Below are positions 33,839-45,653 of a DNA stretch of 64,000 nucleotides, piece by piece. A program made the position numbers and the translations under genes. Positions within the stretch are counted from its first letter, which is position 1. Every line of letters begins with the position of its first letter. The notes beneath the pieces are model-generated. The model saw only the letters and a program-made list of their open reading frames with translations. It was not told where the DNA came from and ran no database searches. Location of the stretch: the NCBI GenBank assembly GCA_900291925.1, contig UWYS01000005.1, forward strand, positions 186,001-250,000. Direction: 5' to 3'. The stretch comes from Thecaphora thlaspeos. Its lineage: Eukaryota > Basidiomycota > Ustilaginomycetes > Urocystidales > Glomosporiaceae.

Positions 33839-33910
33839 AACGTACCTCGCGCAAATATCGGACGCACGCGATTTTCGGACGTGGGTCCTGGCGCGGGCGA
33901 GCTCACGTCC
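33839..33910 (-). repeat. Inverted repeat, left arm (72 bp)
   Basis: On the minus strand this reads GGACGTGAGCTCGCCCGCGC... to GGTACGTT and matches the plus strand at 34474-34545 with about ten substitutions. The orientation is head-to-head inverted. Several differences fall in third codon positions of one frame, hinting at former coding. Confidence 0.8.
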
Positions 33911-34060
33911 ACCTCGTATGAGGCCTTCCATCATGCTTCCGTACCACCACCTCTCCCCTCTCGCTCTACCATGTACGGCCTTCAGCACCTCTGTATGGCC
34001 TCCTCCGCCTTTCTGTAGTTTCCTGCAACGTCTTCCGCCCGCCTGGTTCAGCAATACAAC

Positions 34061-34250
34061 CTGCTTTCTTCAGAAGAGGCAGGAGGAGGAGGAACGGAAG
34101 CAGCAGCGCAAGGCCGAGAAGGCTGCGGGCAAGACGAGGGCTGCACCAAAGGCCAAGCAAGCGCCAAGGAAGACACAGCAAACACGCACGGAGGCGATCC
34201 GGATCGACGCCAAACCATCACAGCCAACGACGACGGACTGCAAGGAGTAG
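34061..34250 (+). pseudogene. Charged coding relic, possible final exon of a lost gene
   Basis: After a TTTCTTCAG acceptor-like site the frame reads a Lys/Glu/Arg-rich stretch (KRQEEEERKQQRKAEKAAGK) ending at TAG 34248-34250. Such basic tails are common at the C-termini of fungal DDE transposases, among others. No catalytic domain is visible nearby, so this is at best a remnant. Confidence 0.3.
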
Positions 34251-34473
34251 TTGGAGGTCAAGACCGCTCTCGAGCAGATGCAGCTTGACGAGGCTGGTCC
34301 ATCGGCATGAAGAACGGTCGGAGTCTGCCTTTCTCCACCACGCCAAAACACACACACTGTAGCAGGTCCCATGCAAGCCACACTGTAGCATAGTCAGCCT
34401 CTCCCTGCATCGATCGAATGCATTACATTGCTTGTAGCTGCTACTCTGGCAGTAGCATGTCGTCGGACAACTC

Positions 34474-34545
34474 GGAGGTGAGCTCACCTGTGCCAGGACC
34501 CGCGTCCGAAAACCGTGTGCGTCCGAAATTTGCAGGAGGTACGTT
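34474..34545 (+). repeat. Inverted repeat, right arm (72 bp)
   Basis: Partner of 33839-33910. Here the frame can start at an ATG near 34457 (MSSDNSEVSSP) and runs to a GTACGT donor-like site at 34539. Confidence 0.8.
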
Positions 34546-35193
34546 AGGCCGGCTCGGCGAGTTTCCTGGGCTTGGCACAAGGGACAGCGCCACGAAGCTT
34601 CATACGAGAGAGACGACATTGCTGTACAAGGGAGAAGGAGCAAGGAACCTGTAGCCTGTAGCAAGAGCGAGAACAACGGCAACGCCGTCAAGACATCAGG
34701 AGAGGGTGGGTAGGGAATACAATTGAGGACATACCAGGGAACGGGTGAGAGGAATTATTGACGAGGAATCTACCGCCGCCCGACCCGCGCCGGGGCCGCA
34801 GCTCAGGCGTCGCCAGGCGTCGCCTGCTCCCTCTGGGCGCCATACCCAGTGACCCAACTGTGCCCGTGGTTTCCCTATCGAGCATGGTATTCACGGCCTC
34901 CCCGGCGTATGGTTCCGTTGCTCTCTCTACCAGTTCACGGGACATGCACCTGGCCTTGCTCCCCCGCCCGCGCCCGTCTTTGTCGCAGCTCCAGTGACCG
35001 TGACTCACCTGAAACGAGTTGGGGGCACGTGGGTTGTGTGAGTGCTGACAGTTGCTCGACGGCATGCACTCGGTTCCGGAGAGTGAGGAGCGCAGGAAGA
35101 GTGGAGTGAGGTGTGAAGAGGAGCGTGGGGGAGCTAGGAGAAGTGAGAAGATACAAACTACGACAGGGACGATGACGACGAAAGGGTGAAGGA

Positions 35194-35317
35194 CGGCATA
35201 GGAAGGGGAAGGGGTGAAATGCTCGACGACATTGAAAAGGGATGGAATGCCCGACGACATAGGAGGGGAAGTGGTGGAACGCTCTACGACATAGGAAGGG
35301 AAGGGGTGGAGCGCTTA
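35194..35317. repeat. ~30-bp minisatellite beside copy B
   Basis: About four imperfect copies of a GACATAGGAAGGGAAGGGGTGGA-type unit (27-33 bp). It lies at the position equivalent to simpler sequence in copy A. Confidence 0.75.
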
Positions 35318-35538
35318 GAAAGATTGAATCGAGATCTGGCTAGAACGGACTAGAGAAACTGATCCCGTCTCTCCGCTGACGGTAACAAGAAAGATACTCG
35401 CTGCGGCTTCGTCCTCGAGGGCGCCTTGACGATACGTCCAGATCGGAATGATTCTCGAAGTATCGGTCGAGAATCAACGAAGAAGCCTTGGCTGTTGCGG
35501 TGGTTTGGGCCGTATTCCATCGCGCCGTTTCCTAATTG

Positions 35539-36515
35539 CTACGATCCGTCGGAGCGGGAGGGCCACAGGCCAGCATTCAGGTAAGGTGCCGGTCGATCTT
35601 CCTCGTGATTCTTACTCCAGTGTTCAAGTTTCTGGTAGTAGGTCGCCAGATCGACGGCAGAACGAGATTGATAGCCTAGCAAGCCCTACACCACCTTTGG
35701 TGACAGTTGCGGATAATCCCGAGGCTGCTGATGGACGTGCACGAGCTTGTCGTAGGCGGCAGAGAACTTTTGCGCGAGTAGTCGTTCGTCGTTGGGCGAA
35801 CTGCGTACGATCCTCGATAGAAATCGACCCCTTAGGTCGATCAGCTCCAGAACCTCCTGCAGATTTGTCGACGCCTCCGGCAAAGCTGTCGTCTCATCGG
35901 CTGCCTGAACGAGCAGGTCGTAACGCAGCTTTTTGTTTTGAATGTGCGCGGAGATCGGCGCAAACTCCGAACTTTCCATCCTGGCAGCGAGGCTTGCTAG
36001 GTAGAAGACGCGGGGGAGCATCCGAGGTTGGGCCCAGAGAAGCTTGTTCAGGACCGCGTCCGACTCCAAAAATCCTAATGGACGTCCGCGTGGCTGATTT
36101 CCTGGTGGATGGTTGCGTGGCTGATCGCCGTGTGCTCGCTTTGGACGTGCTTTTTGAGCTCCATGAGGAAGACCACTCGGACCTTCTTTTGGGTGAAATA
36201 GTCCGTCAGGCCTTTTCGCGCGGAGTCGGTCAGTCTGGAGTAACAAATGTTAACGTCTTTCTGGATCTCGAGAGGCCAAGTTTCGTAATCCGGCACAATT
36301 CTGAAGACGAGATGCTGCAAGCTGGGTCGTGGGTACCACGCGGAGACCGCCGTCACAACATCCTCTGCGTGGCCGAAGGCTCCTTCGCCTGTGGCCCGCA
36401 TAGTTTGTAGAGTTTCTTCGAGGATGGGCTTGATGCCATCTTCCCAGATTGTGGCGTGGGCGACAGCGTCGACGAGGATTAGGAAGAGGAGCGGCACGAG
36501 AGTCTAAGGACGCAT
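35539..36515 (-). pseudogene. Degraded paralog of the secreted-protein gene
   Basis: Homologous along its whole length to the intact gene at 32402-33364. Lesions: ATG 36515 is followed after three codons by TAG (36504-36506); a frameshift near 36075-36100 follows a local duplication of the ISHA.IH/ISHADVH segment; an in-frame TAG at 35686-35688 replaces a Ser codon of the intact copy. After the last stop the frame still matches to the final TAG at 35539 (APYLNAGLWP versus APYLDAKLWP). Retained motifs include VLNKLLWAQPRMLP versus VLNKLFWSQPRMIP. The promoter TATA is also changed. Sequencing error could explain one lesion but hardly all. Confidence 0.8.
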
Positions 36516-36898
36516 TGTGCGCTGGGCTGTTTCGAGGTGGTGGTGGATGTGAAGTGAAGTGGGGAAGCTTCTTTGAGGGCTTTTCCGGGGCTTTGTAAGG
36601 CAAGAAAAGCAGCGACGAGGCGCTGATTTGAGATGGTGGGAGATCGAAGTGAAGGGTGGATTAGCGGTGGGCACCGGACAGCAGGGGGTAGAAGAGAAGG
36701 GTAGGACGACTTTTGTGTCGCTGTGACGATGCCGAGGCGTTTGTTTTCGAGTGAGGGCCAGAAGCTTCAACGAAGGGCCGCCCCTATTTGTCGTCTCGCT
36801 CAACCTTCAAACGTAGCCGTCCGAGCCGTTCAGTTCCGTCCGTGTCGTCGCTTCCACTCTTTTACACGAGCGACACACACAGGTTGCAGTTCTGCGCC

Positions 36899-38151
36899 CC
36901 GCGGTGGTGGGAACCCCGGGCCGTATACCTGTGCCGCGAGGGCGATCAAGATGAGCTTCTCGGGCGGTGATCAAGCCGCCTTTTGACAACACTGAGGTCT
37001 GGTTGTATCTGGCCGCAGAAGAATCACAGCAGTAGGTAAATGTGAGGACAGCACTCATCCAAGACGCCGAACCTGCCGGTGTCGCCAGCGGCCGGCTCCC
37101 ACCTGTTCGGGGCGTTGTCGACGCCGTGCCCTCATAAACGAAGCCAAGAGTGCGTCGAGGCGGGGAGGCTCGACGGCAGAGCACCGCATTCGGCGTCGAG
37201 AGCCACGGCACAACGGCGTCCCACGGCTTCCGAACGATTGACCCCTCAGAATGGCGATTGGCGCGTATTGCGACCATGATGGACGTCGACCCCCATGCTC
37301 GCAGCGGACGACAGGGAGCGAAAGCATCATCAGCGGCGATGACTGAGGTCCCACGTGTATCGGCGTGCTAGCAAACGCAGGCAGACTCTGTGTTCCAATG
37401 AAATGATACGATGGTCCTAACGCCGTCGAGGCCGCGACCGGTACGTCTATGTAAACTGCCGGCCGCCACAGCGTCAGCGAGGGGAGTAGAGAGTGTGCGC
37501 GAGCGGGCGGCGTAGTCGATGGATCTGGCTCGGTCGATCGAGAAAGCATCTCCGTTGTCGCAGTCGGCCGAAGCCATGCCTCGGCACGTGATAAGCCTCG
37601 GACAGAAATTAAAAATAATTGATTTTCGATCACGCGCCTGGACGCCGCCGATTTTCCTGTTTCTCGGAAGCGGAAGTCGACGGCAGGATAGGCGCTGCAG
37701 GCCCCAGAGTAGCGGCAGTCGGCTGGTTGGCGGGCCAGAGCGGCGGTGGTGGAAGAGACAAGAGAGCAGCGGCGGTAGGGCGGGCCAGGCCGAAGGGACA
37801 CGGCGCGGCGGGCCCAGGGTGTGCTCACCACTCAGCCTAGCCTGCTCTTCCACCGTCAACCCCTCAAGCAACCCCCTCTAGCAATCCGTCAAGGTAAGTG
37901 AATCCCTACACGACCAAGACGACGACGGCAGTACCAACAGCGCCGGTATCAGCAAAGCAGACGACGACAACCAACGACCAGCGAGTTCGACGCACTCAGC
38001 AAGCGGCGACGAAGAAGCCGACGACGACGACAAAGACGATCGACTTTCTGGCCCAACCCAACATCCGATCGTCTCACTTGTGGCCGACCGACCCGCTGAT
38101 TCGCGTACAGCCCGTCCTGAACCTCTGCTACAACCTCTACCAACACCAAAG
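36899..38151. promoter_or_regulatory. RPL24 upstream region
   Basis: 1.25 kb without a supported gene. An AT-rich pocket (AATTAAAAATAATTGATT, about 37606-37623) stands out in GC-rich surroundings, and the last 200 bp are an AC/GA-rich leader. Confidence 0.45.
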
Positions 38152-39663
38152 ATGAAGGTCGAAATCTGCTCGTTCTCTCAGAGGAGGATTTACCCGTAAG
38201 TAGCACCCACCACGCCCGCCTCTGCCGCGACTTCGGCTTGCTAGTTCAATCTACGGTCCCGACTATAGAAGCTGCAATACTTAACGCGGCACGGGAAGGA
38301 ACATGGTCGAGGACCGGCGTTGGTATATTGGGACGAATGCTCGCCGCATGAAAAGGGCCGAGCGGAAAGGTCAGCCATCTGCGCCGATGTCCTAGTGCGA
38401 GAGGACCGCCAAGCGCTCTTCCCGACCATGAGCGAAGCAGTCAGGCTCAAGCATGTGCACGCACATGCAGCATCTCGAAAGGATCGGCATCGGATCAACG
38501 ACGGACTAGGATTGCGGCGGACAGGTGGGCGATGGATGATACAAGGTCGCAGGATGGGCTGGCAGGGGAGAATCAGTTGAGATACGACTGCGTATGGAAA
38601 GGCTAGAAAGGTCGCTGACAGAGGCGTTTATAACGATGATGGCATTGTTTGGATATTTGCAGTGGCCAGGGTAGGCTCTACGTCCGTGGAGACAACAAGG
38701 TGAGCATCTTCCTTCCATTCCTATATAAATCCCTCGGGGGGGCCGACCTAGAACAGGAGAGCAAGGGCAAAGCGGCGGTCAGCGGCTGCATGCCGCGGGA
38801 TTACGAAGAGGACGGGCGGCATATGCACGAAGGGATGATGAGAGGATTGCTGGAAGTCCCATCGGTCCGATCAGCATTCGCGAATCACGCTTTGATTCTG
38901 AAGCCTGGCACGGCGAGGCAGGATAGGCGGGCATTTGACGCTTTGCACGAGCGGCTGCGAACGCCATCTCGGCAAACCAACGGCCAGGAAGATGTGGAAC
39001 CCGGACAGATGGAAGGATTACAAGGTCATGGTGGGAAAGGGACGGATGACTGGCATGCTTTGCCATCTATCCCTAGGAGTAGCCCGCCTCGACTCGCGCG
39101 TCCCGGCCTCTAACGTCCGTCTCGCCCCGCTTTCACCGCTCCGCTCTGCCTCTCCAGGTCTTCCGGTTCAACACGCACAAGAGCGAGTCGCTCTTCCTCC
39201 AGCGCAAGAACCCCCGCAAGCTCGCCTGGACCGTCCTGTTCCGCCGCATGCACAAGAAGGGCATCACCGAGGAGGTCGCCAAGAAGCGCTCGCGCAAGAC
39301 TGTCAAGCACCAGCGCGGAATCGTCGGCGCTTCGCTCGAGGCCATCGCCGCCCGCCGCAACCAGAAGCCCGAGGTCCGTGCCGCTGCCCGCCAGCAGGCG
39401 CTCGCCAAGTCCAAGGAGGACAAGAAAGCCAAGGCCGAGGTTCGCAAGGCCAACAAGGCCAGCGTGAGTTTCCAGGACAGAGACGAGAGCGACCGGGCCT
39501 CAACTTGACTCGGGAGACTGACACTGACAACGCCTTCTCATCGATCTTTTATTTCGCCTCCCTCCTCCCCTCATACCAAAAGGCTGCTGGTGCCGGTGGT
39601 TCGGGCCCCAAGGTCTCGCGTCAGCAGGCGAAGGGTGGTGCTGGTGGCAAGGTCCGCGTCTAA
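38152..39663 (+). CDS. RPL24: 60S ribosomal protein L24 (eL24)
   Basis: Structural protein of the large cytosolic ribosomal subunit. Four exons: 38152-38195, 38663-38699, 39158-39463 and 39583-39663, giving 155 residues. The N-terminus MKVEICSFS, then [37 protein letters not shown] and [16 protein letters not shown] are diagnostic of eL24. Exon 1 stops two bases into a codon (CC|T). Introns 1 and 2 are about 467 and 458 nt, several times longer than those of neighbouring genes; intron 3 is 119 nt. The C-terminal tail is Gly/Lys-rich as usual. Length is normal for the family. Confidence 0.96.
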
Positions 39664-41312
39664 GCGTCTCTCGAAGATCTGTCTTATGGCTCGCTCTTCC
39701 GATCAATCGAAACCACACAATTGTACTTTTCGCACTTTCTCGCGCTTCTCTTCACTACCCTCTCCTTGCCTCCGCTCTAGGCCCCTACCGCTGCTATGAC
39801 CGACCCCCGCCCTTGGCCACGTTGCATTTTCCGTGGTGATGGCTGCGCACGTACGCACACATATACACACACCAACACAACCACCCAAAAATGCAAATCA
39901 CAGTACGAACCCTGTGTCAACCGGAAACGTCGTCGATGCCGTGCCAAGCGTAAAGGCGGGAGAGGGAGAGATAGGATGACCCTATGGAACAGGGAGGGTG
40001 TGCGCCGGTCTGGAAGAGATCTGCGATTGCAGGCAGTGTGGCGTTACGATGGCCATGTCAACAGGTGAGACGGTGAACATCCGACGGCCCTTGTCGGTGA
40101 GAGAGACGAGGGCGGCACGGTGCTTTTGCTGCGGGCTGTTATGACCGCGAAGCCGCCTTTCGTCGCTGGTTGAGGCCGAGCGCCAAGCGGGCGGGCTTCA
40201 CACGACACGGACCGGTAGATGGCTTCACGACCTCGGCATAGGAATCGCATTCTGCTCTAGGGTGTACGTACGACCGGCTGAGAAGCCGAGGATCATTGGT
40301 TGGAAAGAGTCTTGGAGCGCAGGCAAGTGACAGAGCTGAGCTGAGACGACCCTGGACGGGAAACATCTTTGACGGAGGATGTCGGCCGCCGCGCTTTACT
40401 TTGCGAGAGAGTGGGCGGACGCGCACGTCGAACAGCTCGCTCGCCCCGGCCCGGGAGGCAGGGGCGACGCAAAAGAAGGGCAGCGCCGGAATTCCGCACG
40501 CGTAGAAAGCCTTAAGCCCGACGCCTGCCCGCACGCACGCACGCACGCACGCACGCCAGCGAAAACAGAAACCAAAAGCAAACCAACGCAAGAGGCAGGG
40601 CGAGGATTGACGCCGCTTTGGGGGCGCGGCTGTCGACCGCCGTGAGCCCTCTGCCCTGTCGCGCCCCGCCCGGGGCTGCTCTGCGTTATGTCACGCAGAT
40701 TTCGGGCGCGCCGAGCCGAAACGGCCGTGAGCCTCAACCTCAGCTTGCTTGCTAAGGCGCACTTTTGACCCTGGCCTCAGTGTCCGCCCGCCTGCGCCGC
40801 GCCTTTTTGTGTCTTTCCGTCGTTTTGTCACGTGCACGACGTTCTCCCCCCTCCCCCTCTCCTCCAGGCCCTTACGACCACCTTCATCACCCCCAATACC
40901 ACCACCTCCTCCACCGTCTCCCTGTCAACCATCGTCGTCCTGGCCGCCTTTGCAACTCGCCTCTCACCGACATTGCGGCGACCCTCCCGACCCGGCCTCG
41001 AATTCTCTCTCAACCCGGCCCCTTCGCTCTCCGATCCTCGACTCGCGAGCTCCTTATTTCCTCCTTCTCCAGCGACGCCCTCCCTCACCATTTCTACCTC
41101 CTTCTCCTCCAGCTGCAGCGACATCTTTCTCTCCCGCTCTCTCTTTTCTTCCTCTACCTGCTTGGCCCTTTGATCCCGGAAGGAAGGACGATAAGCACTG
41201 CTCAATCTGTGTATCTTATGCCCGGTCTGATCTAAAGCTCCGTCTCATCCCACGCCCCGTCCGACTGCCGACCCAGCAGCAGCCTCCAGATCCCCCGCTC
41301 CAGGGAGAGAAC
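39664..41312. promoter_or_regulatory. RPL24 terminator and LCB2 promoter/leader
   Basis: 1.65 kb with no supported gene. From about 40840 to 41190 the plus strand is strongly pyrimidine-rich, like a leader. A (ACGC)n run lies at 40536-40556. Confidence 0.5.
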
Positions 41313-43754
41313 ATGTCTTCCGATTCATCGGCCGCCTCGAATCCCTCTACCCCAACCCCGCAGTCGCCCGGCACAGACACCCTATCCACCTCCTCGCGCA
41401 ACGGCCTTGTATCGCCGCGGTCGCCGCCGCTCTCGTCAATAGTCAAGAAGGGCCTCCCGACCGTCAGGGTTTCTTCTTCGGCCGATCTCGGCCCGCTCAC
41501 GTCCGAAAAGATGATCGACCACAGCGCCGCAGACGGCGCCGCCAGCTACGCCGGGCACCTCGGCGACTGCTGGAAGGCACACAGCAGCGGGAGCGCCGCT
41601 AGCTCGCCCGACGTCGAGAGCCAGCCGCCCAGCATGACAACCGGCTCCACCTCGGCCTCGGTCGAGAGCCTCGAGTCGCTCCAGGACGCCCACAACCGCA
41701 ACCTCCTGATGCGCAACGAGAAGCTCTACGCCCAGCTCAACTCGGTCTCGGGCAAGGGCGGCCTCGGCGCCAATGGGCCCATCGTTCTCGGCGCCGCGTC
41801 CGTCCAGCCGCCGACCAGCTACGACAGCAGCGCAGACGGCGCTAAGCTGATTCACTCCGAGTTCGGCTTCTGCGCCGACCCATCGTACCGCTACACGTCC
41901 GAGCACCGTGCCGGCGACCCGCTCCCCAACCCGGTGGAGGAGGAGCCGAGCTACATCACCGTCCTCACCACGTACATCAGCTACATTATCCTCATCCTGA
42001 TCGGTCACATGCGCGATTACACGGGCAAGCGCCTCTTCCCCAAGAGCTACCGCCATCTGATGGAGCGCGACGGCTATGCCGCGCTCAACTCGGACTTCGA
42101 CAGTTTCTACACCAGGCGCCTGAAGGCGCGCCTCGACGACTGCTTCAGCCGGCCGGTCACGGGCGTCTGCGGGCGCACCGTCCTCACGCTCGACCGCGTT
42201 AGCGACGACTACTACCAGTCGTTCCGCTTCACCGGCGAAAAGACGCGCGCCCTCAACATCAGCGCCTACAACTATCTCGGCTTTGCCCAGTCGCACGGCG
42301 GCTGCGCCGATGCGGTCGAGGAGTCGCTCCGGCGCTACGGCGTCAGCAGCTTCGGGAGCCGCCTCGGTACCGGGAGCCTCGACCTGCACGAACAGGCCGA
42401 GCAACTTGTGGCCAAGTTTGTCGGTAAGCAGGAGGCCGTCATCATCAGCATGGGCTTCGCCACGAACAGCACCACGATCCCCGCCATGGCCGGGCCCGGG
42501 ACGCTAATCATCTCGGACGAGTACAACCACAGCTCGATCCGCTTCGGCGCGCGGCTGAGCGGCGCCCACATCCGCCAGTACAAGCACAACGACATGAAGA
42601 AGCTCGAGGCACTGCTGCGCGAGTGCATCAGCCAGGGCATGCCCCGGACGCACCGGCCGTGGAAGAAGATCCTCCTGATCGTCGAGGGGCTCTACTCGAT
42701 GGAGGGGACGCTCGTCAACCTGCCAGAGATGATCAAGCTCAAGGACAAGTACAAGGTGAGTCGAGGGTCCGCGTTCCCGTCACCCCTTCTGCGCGTCTGG
42801 CATCTTTTCTGACGTCACTTCTCTGCCTGCCTGCCCGTCCTTGTGCTCGGTCCCGCCCCCCTTGCCCTCGCGCAGTTCCACCTCTACATCGATGAGGCGC
42901 ACTCGGTCGGCGCCATTGGCCCCAACGGGCGGGGCGTCTGCGACTACTTTGGCCTCGACCCGGCCAAAGTCGACATCCTGATGGGGACCTTTACCAAGTC
43001 GTTTGGCGCTGCTGGCGGTTACATTGCCGGTGACAAGGCCATCATCGACCGGATCCGCCTCATGAACCATGCCAACGTCTACGGAGAGACGCTGGCGCCG
43101 CCGGTGCTGACGCAGATCATTGCGTCGATGGCGAGCATCATGGGCGTCGGCAACCGGGCCGAGGAGGCGGCGCTGCTGCCGTCGTGGGTGCAGCTTCCGC
43201 GCGCGCTGATGGACGGGAGCGAGGGCCGCGAGCGCCTCCGCCGCCTCGCTTTCAACGCGCGCTACCTCAGCAGCGGCCTGCGCAAGCTGGGCTTCATCGT
43301 TTACGGTCACCGCGACAGCCCGATTGTGCCCGTCCTCATCTTCCAGCCGGCCAAGATGCCGCTGTTCTCGCGCATGATGCTCGACCGCCAGCAGTCGCTG
43401 CCGCCTTCGGAGCGACTGGTGGTCGAGGAGTCGCAGATGACGCGCGAGCAGATGAAGGCAATGGACGACCCGGCGTCGCCCGACAACATGACCAACCCCG
43501 AGGCACGGCCGCCCATCGTCGTTGTCGTCGTCGCCTACCCGGCAACGCCGCTGATTTCGTCGCGAGTGCGCTTCTGCGTGAGTGCGGCGCACACCAAGAA
43601 GGACATCGACGACGTGCTGCGCGCCTGCGACGAAGTGGGAGGTCTGCTCAAGATGAAGTACGGCACTGGCGGGCCCGGCGGCAGGTGGGACGTCGAGACG
43701 GTGATTGAGCGATGCTTGGATCTCGTCCAGTGGAACGGCGAGGACGCCATCTAG
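41313..43754 (+). CDS. LCB2: Serine palmitoyltransferase subunit 2 (LCB2)
   Basis: PLP-dependent catalytic subunit of ER serine palmitoyltransferase, which condenses serine and palmitoyl-CoA in the first step of sphingolipid synthesis. Two exons, 41313-42755 and 42876-43754 (120-nt intron, GTGAGT...GCGCAG), give about 773 residues. A Ser/Pro-rich N-terminal extension of about 190 residues precedes EEEPSYITVLTTYISYIILILIGH, a membrane segment. The catalytic domain shows NYLGFAQSHGGCADAV, GTGSLDLHEQAE, VEGLYSMEGTL, DEAHSVGAIG and GTFTKSFGAAGGYIAG, with the PLP lysine at about residue 522. These are LCB2 rather than LCB1 or ALA-synthase features. The exon 1 frame stays open upstream, but ATG 41313 (MSSDSSAASN) is the first sensible start. 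Confidence 0.95.
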
Positions 43755-45260
43755 GAGGGTCTTGCCCTTGACGTTTCCTCCGGCTCGCTCCCTCTTTCCT
43801 GCACACGATACCGTGGCCCTCCTGATTCTCGTGTCTTGAGATGGGTCGGCAGGACTCCCTTGTGTGTTCCTTGGGACGGGCAAGGCGCATCGCGCTGGCC
43901 CTTGTCGGATCCCTAGCTTTTCTTTCCATGGTGTTGATTGTACTGCGTACGGACATGAACGGTCCTCGGACACGCAACGCGTCTCGGCCCACCTCGCCTG
44001 GCATTACGTCTGTCGCTGAGAGAAGGTGAGGGGCATGATGCGTTCCGCGTGTGTAACCTCGTCGGACGGCGGAGTGTCCAGTCCGACAGACGCCCGTGGT
44101 ACTGCGAGCGTCGAGGGCATATCAATCAAACTGAGGTGGTGAGGTGTGGTGGTGAAAAGTGGTCGGGTCGGCTCTGACGGTATCGGGTGTCCCGATGGTT
44201 CACAGCGACCATTGGCCTTTGGCGGTAACGTGCTCACCCTTCCCACGAGCGCCCCAAAATCACGTCGTAAAAGAAGGACGAAAAAGAGAAAGCAAAGACG
44301 ACGGACTTTTGGTGGTTCGCTCGTTCGTCTGGCAGCGTATGAAGCCTGATGACCTCGTTCAAGCAGCGACTGGTAGAGGAACGCAGAGTAGATAGGCAGA
44401 ATCATAAACGATGCGGCGCGGAGTCGTGGCCGGCCGGACAAGACGTCCGTCCAGGATGTCGCTCTGATGCAAAGAAAGTCGACCGCGTGACGGGTCTCCT
44501 GCTCATGGCTCTCGGCACCGACACTATCCATGAGCCTGCCCTGCCTTGCCTTCTGCGCATTATGTATCGTATCCGTTCTCCTGCATAGGAGGATATACTT
44601 CACATCTTGCCATGGCCACCGGACGTACTTAGCATCAAAGCCGAGAAGTCGGGCCGTAACGTGGTCATAAACGAAGCGAACCCCTTTCGCCCTCCTGTAG
44701 AGCCCTCTCGCTCTCACTGCGACGACGGTGGACTGCGTATGTGAGCCTGGCTGGGTTGCGTACGTCGGCGTCGGTCGTGGAGGAAGTGCAGTACGTGTGA
44801 CTGCACTGTGGTCGCAGACGTCTATGTACAGACACGAGATCAGCATGGCAGATGTCAGAATCATGGGATGCACCGTCGGACCGGCCAAGCGTCGTCCGTT
44901 TGGCTGCGCAACAGGTGCCGTGCCTCGCGACCTGGCCGGGATGACCAAGGTGACGGACGAGGCTACGGCATCTCACATCCAACGATTGCCCGGCTCAAGG
45001 TGGGGTGACTGTATGTATGTTGACCCTTTCCGACGGGGGGGCTGGGGTGCTGTTTGCAAAACGCCGCCCAGCAGAGCAGGTGTCGACACACACCAAGCAC
45101 AAGCGCAAGCGCAGACAAAGAGGACGCAGCCCCCGGGGCAGCGAACAGAGCGTAGGCCAGGAAATCCCGTCATCAGGCGCGCGCCGCCTGTGCTTGGCTC
45201 GCTTTCTTTCGGTCGGGGGCGGGCGACCGGAACGCATGGGCTGACCTGCTGGGCTGACCT

Positions 45261-45286
45261 GGGCTGGGCTGGGCTGGGCTGGGCTG
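45261..45286. repeat. (GGGCT)n pentanucleotide repeat
   Basis: Five consecutive copies. Confidence 0.85.
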
Positions 45287-45653
45287 ATCGTTTTCTGCGC
45301 CCCCCCCCCTTTTTGCCAAAGCCGTCGTTCGTCTCGACCAACGCGCAACGCAACCCAAGGCCCAGCCGCACACAAACTGCCGCCCACACATCCCCACCCA
45401 GTTCATCGCATCCGCCGCCGCCGCTATCGCTCATCGCCTTGCCCAACCCCGTCCCCCCCGGCTCTCCCTCCTCCCTCCCCCTCCGGCCCAACTACGCTAG
45501 CCGGCCAAGTAAGCAAGCAAGCAAGCCTGTCTGCCCTAACTTAGCCTGCTCTCCCTCCTCGCAACGCAGCGCAACGCTCCGGCTAGCCTCCCTCTTTGCC
45601 TAGCTTAGGCTACCGGACGCAAATCCTTCACCCCCTCCCTCCTCCCGTCATCC

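Larger units (their letters stand above)
33729..35149. other. Spacer between the two secreted-gene copies, with relic sequences
   Basis: 1.4 kb with no intact gene. It holds the two arms of a 72-bp inverted repeat and a charged open stretch. Short open frames elsewhere in it (for example 34688-35260 on minus) look random. Confidence 0.45.
35150..36898. repeat. Segmental duplication, copy B (broken gene)
   Basis: Direct-orientation counterpart of 32100-33728, with the same order of landmarks from downstream flank through gene to CACACAGGTTGCAG at the far end. It carries an extra minisatellite at its left side. Confidence 0.75.

Noticed and set aside
35539..36515. Repeat-induced point mutation as cause of the broken paralog
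   Set aside because: At least one lesion appears to be a transversion and another is an indel, so the damage does not look like C-to-T mutation.
36723..37881. Several 60-258-codon frames upstream of RPL24 on both strands
   Set aside because: Mutually overlapping, no motif or splice logic; consistent with GC-rich non-coding DNA.
38835..38901. C/D-box snoRNA candidate in RPL24 intron 2 (ATGATGA at 38835, CTGA at 38898)
   Set aside because: Box spacing fits, but the flanks do not form the expected terminal stem, so the match is likely chance.
44004..44948. 314-codon minus-strand frame in the gene-poor stretch
   Set aside because: No signal peptide, domain, repeat or splice context; overlapping frames on the other strand are equally open.
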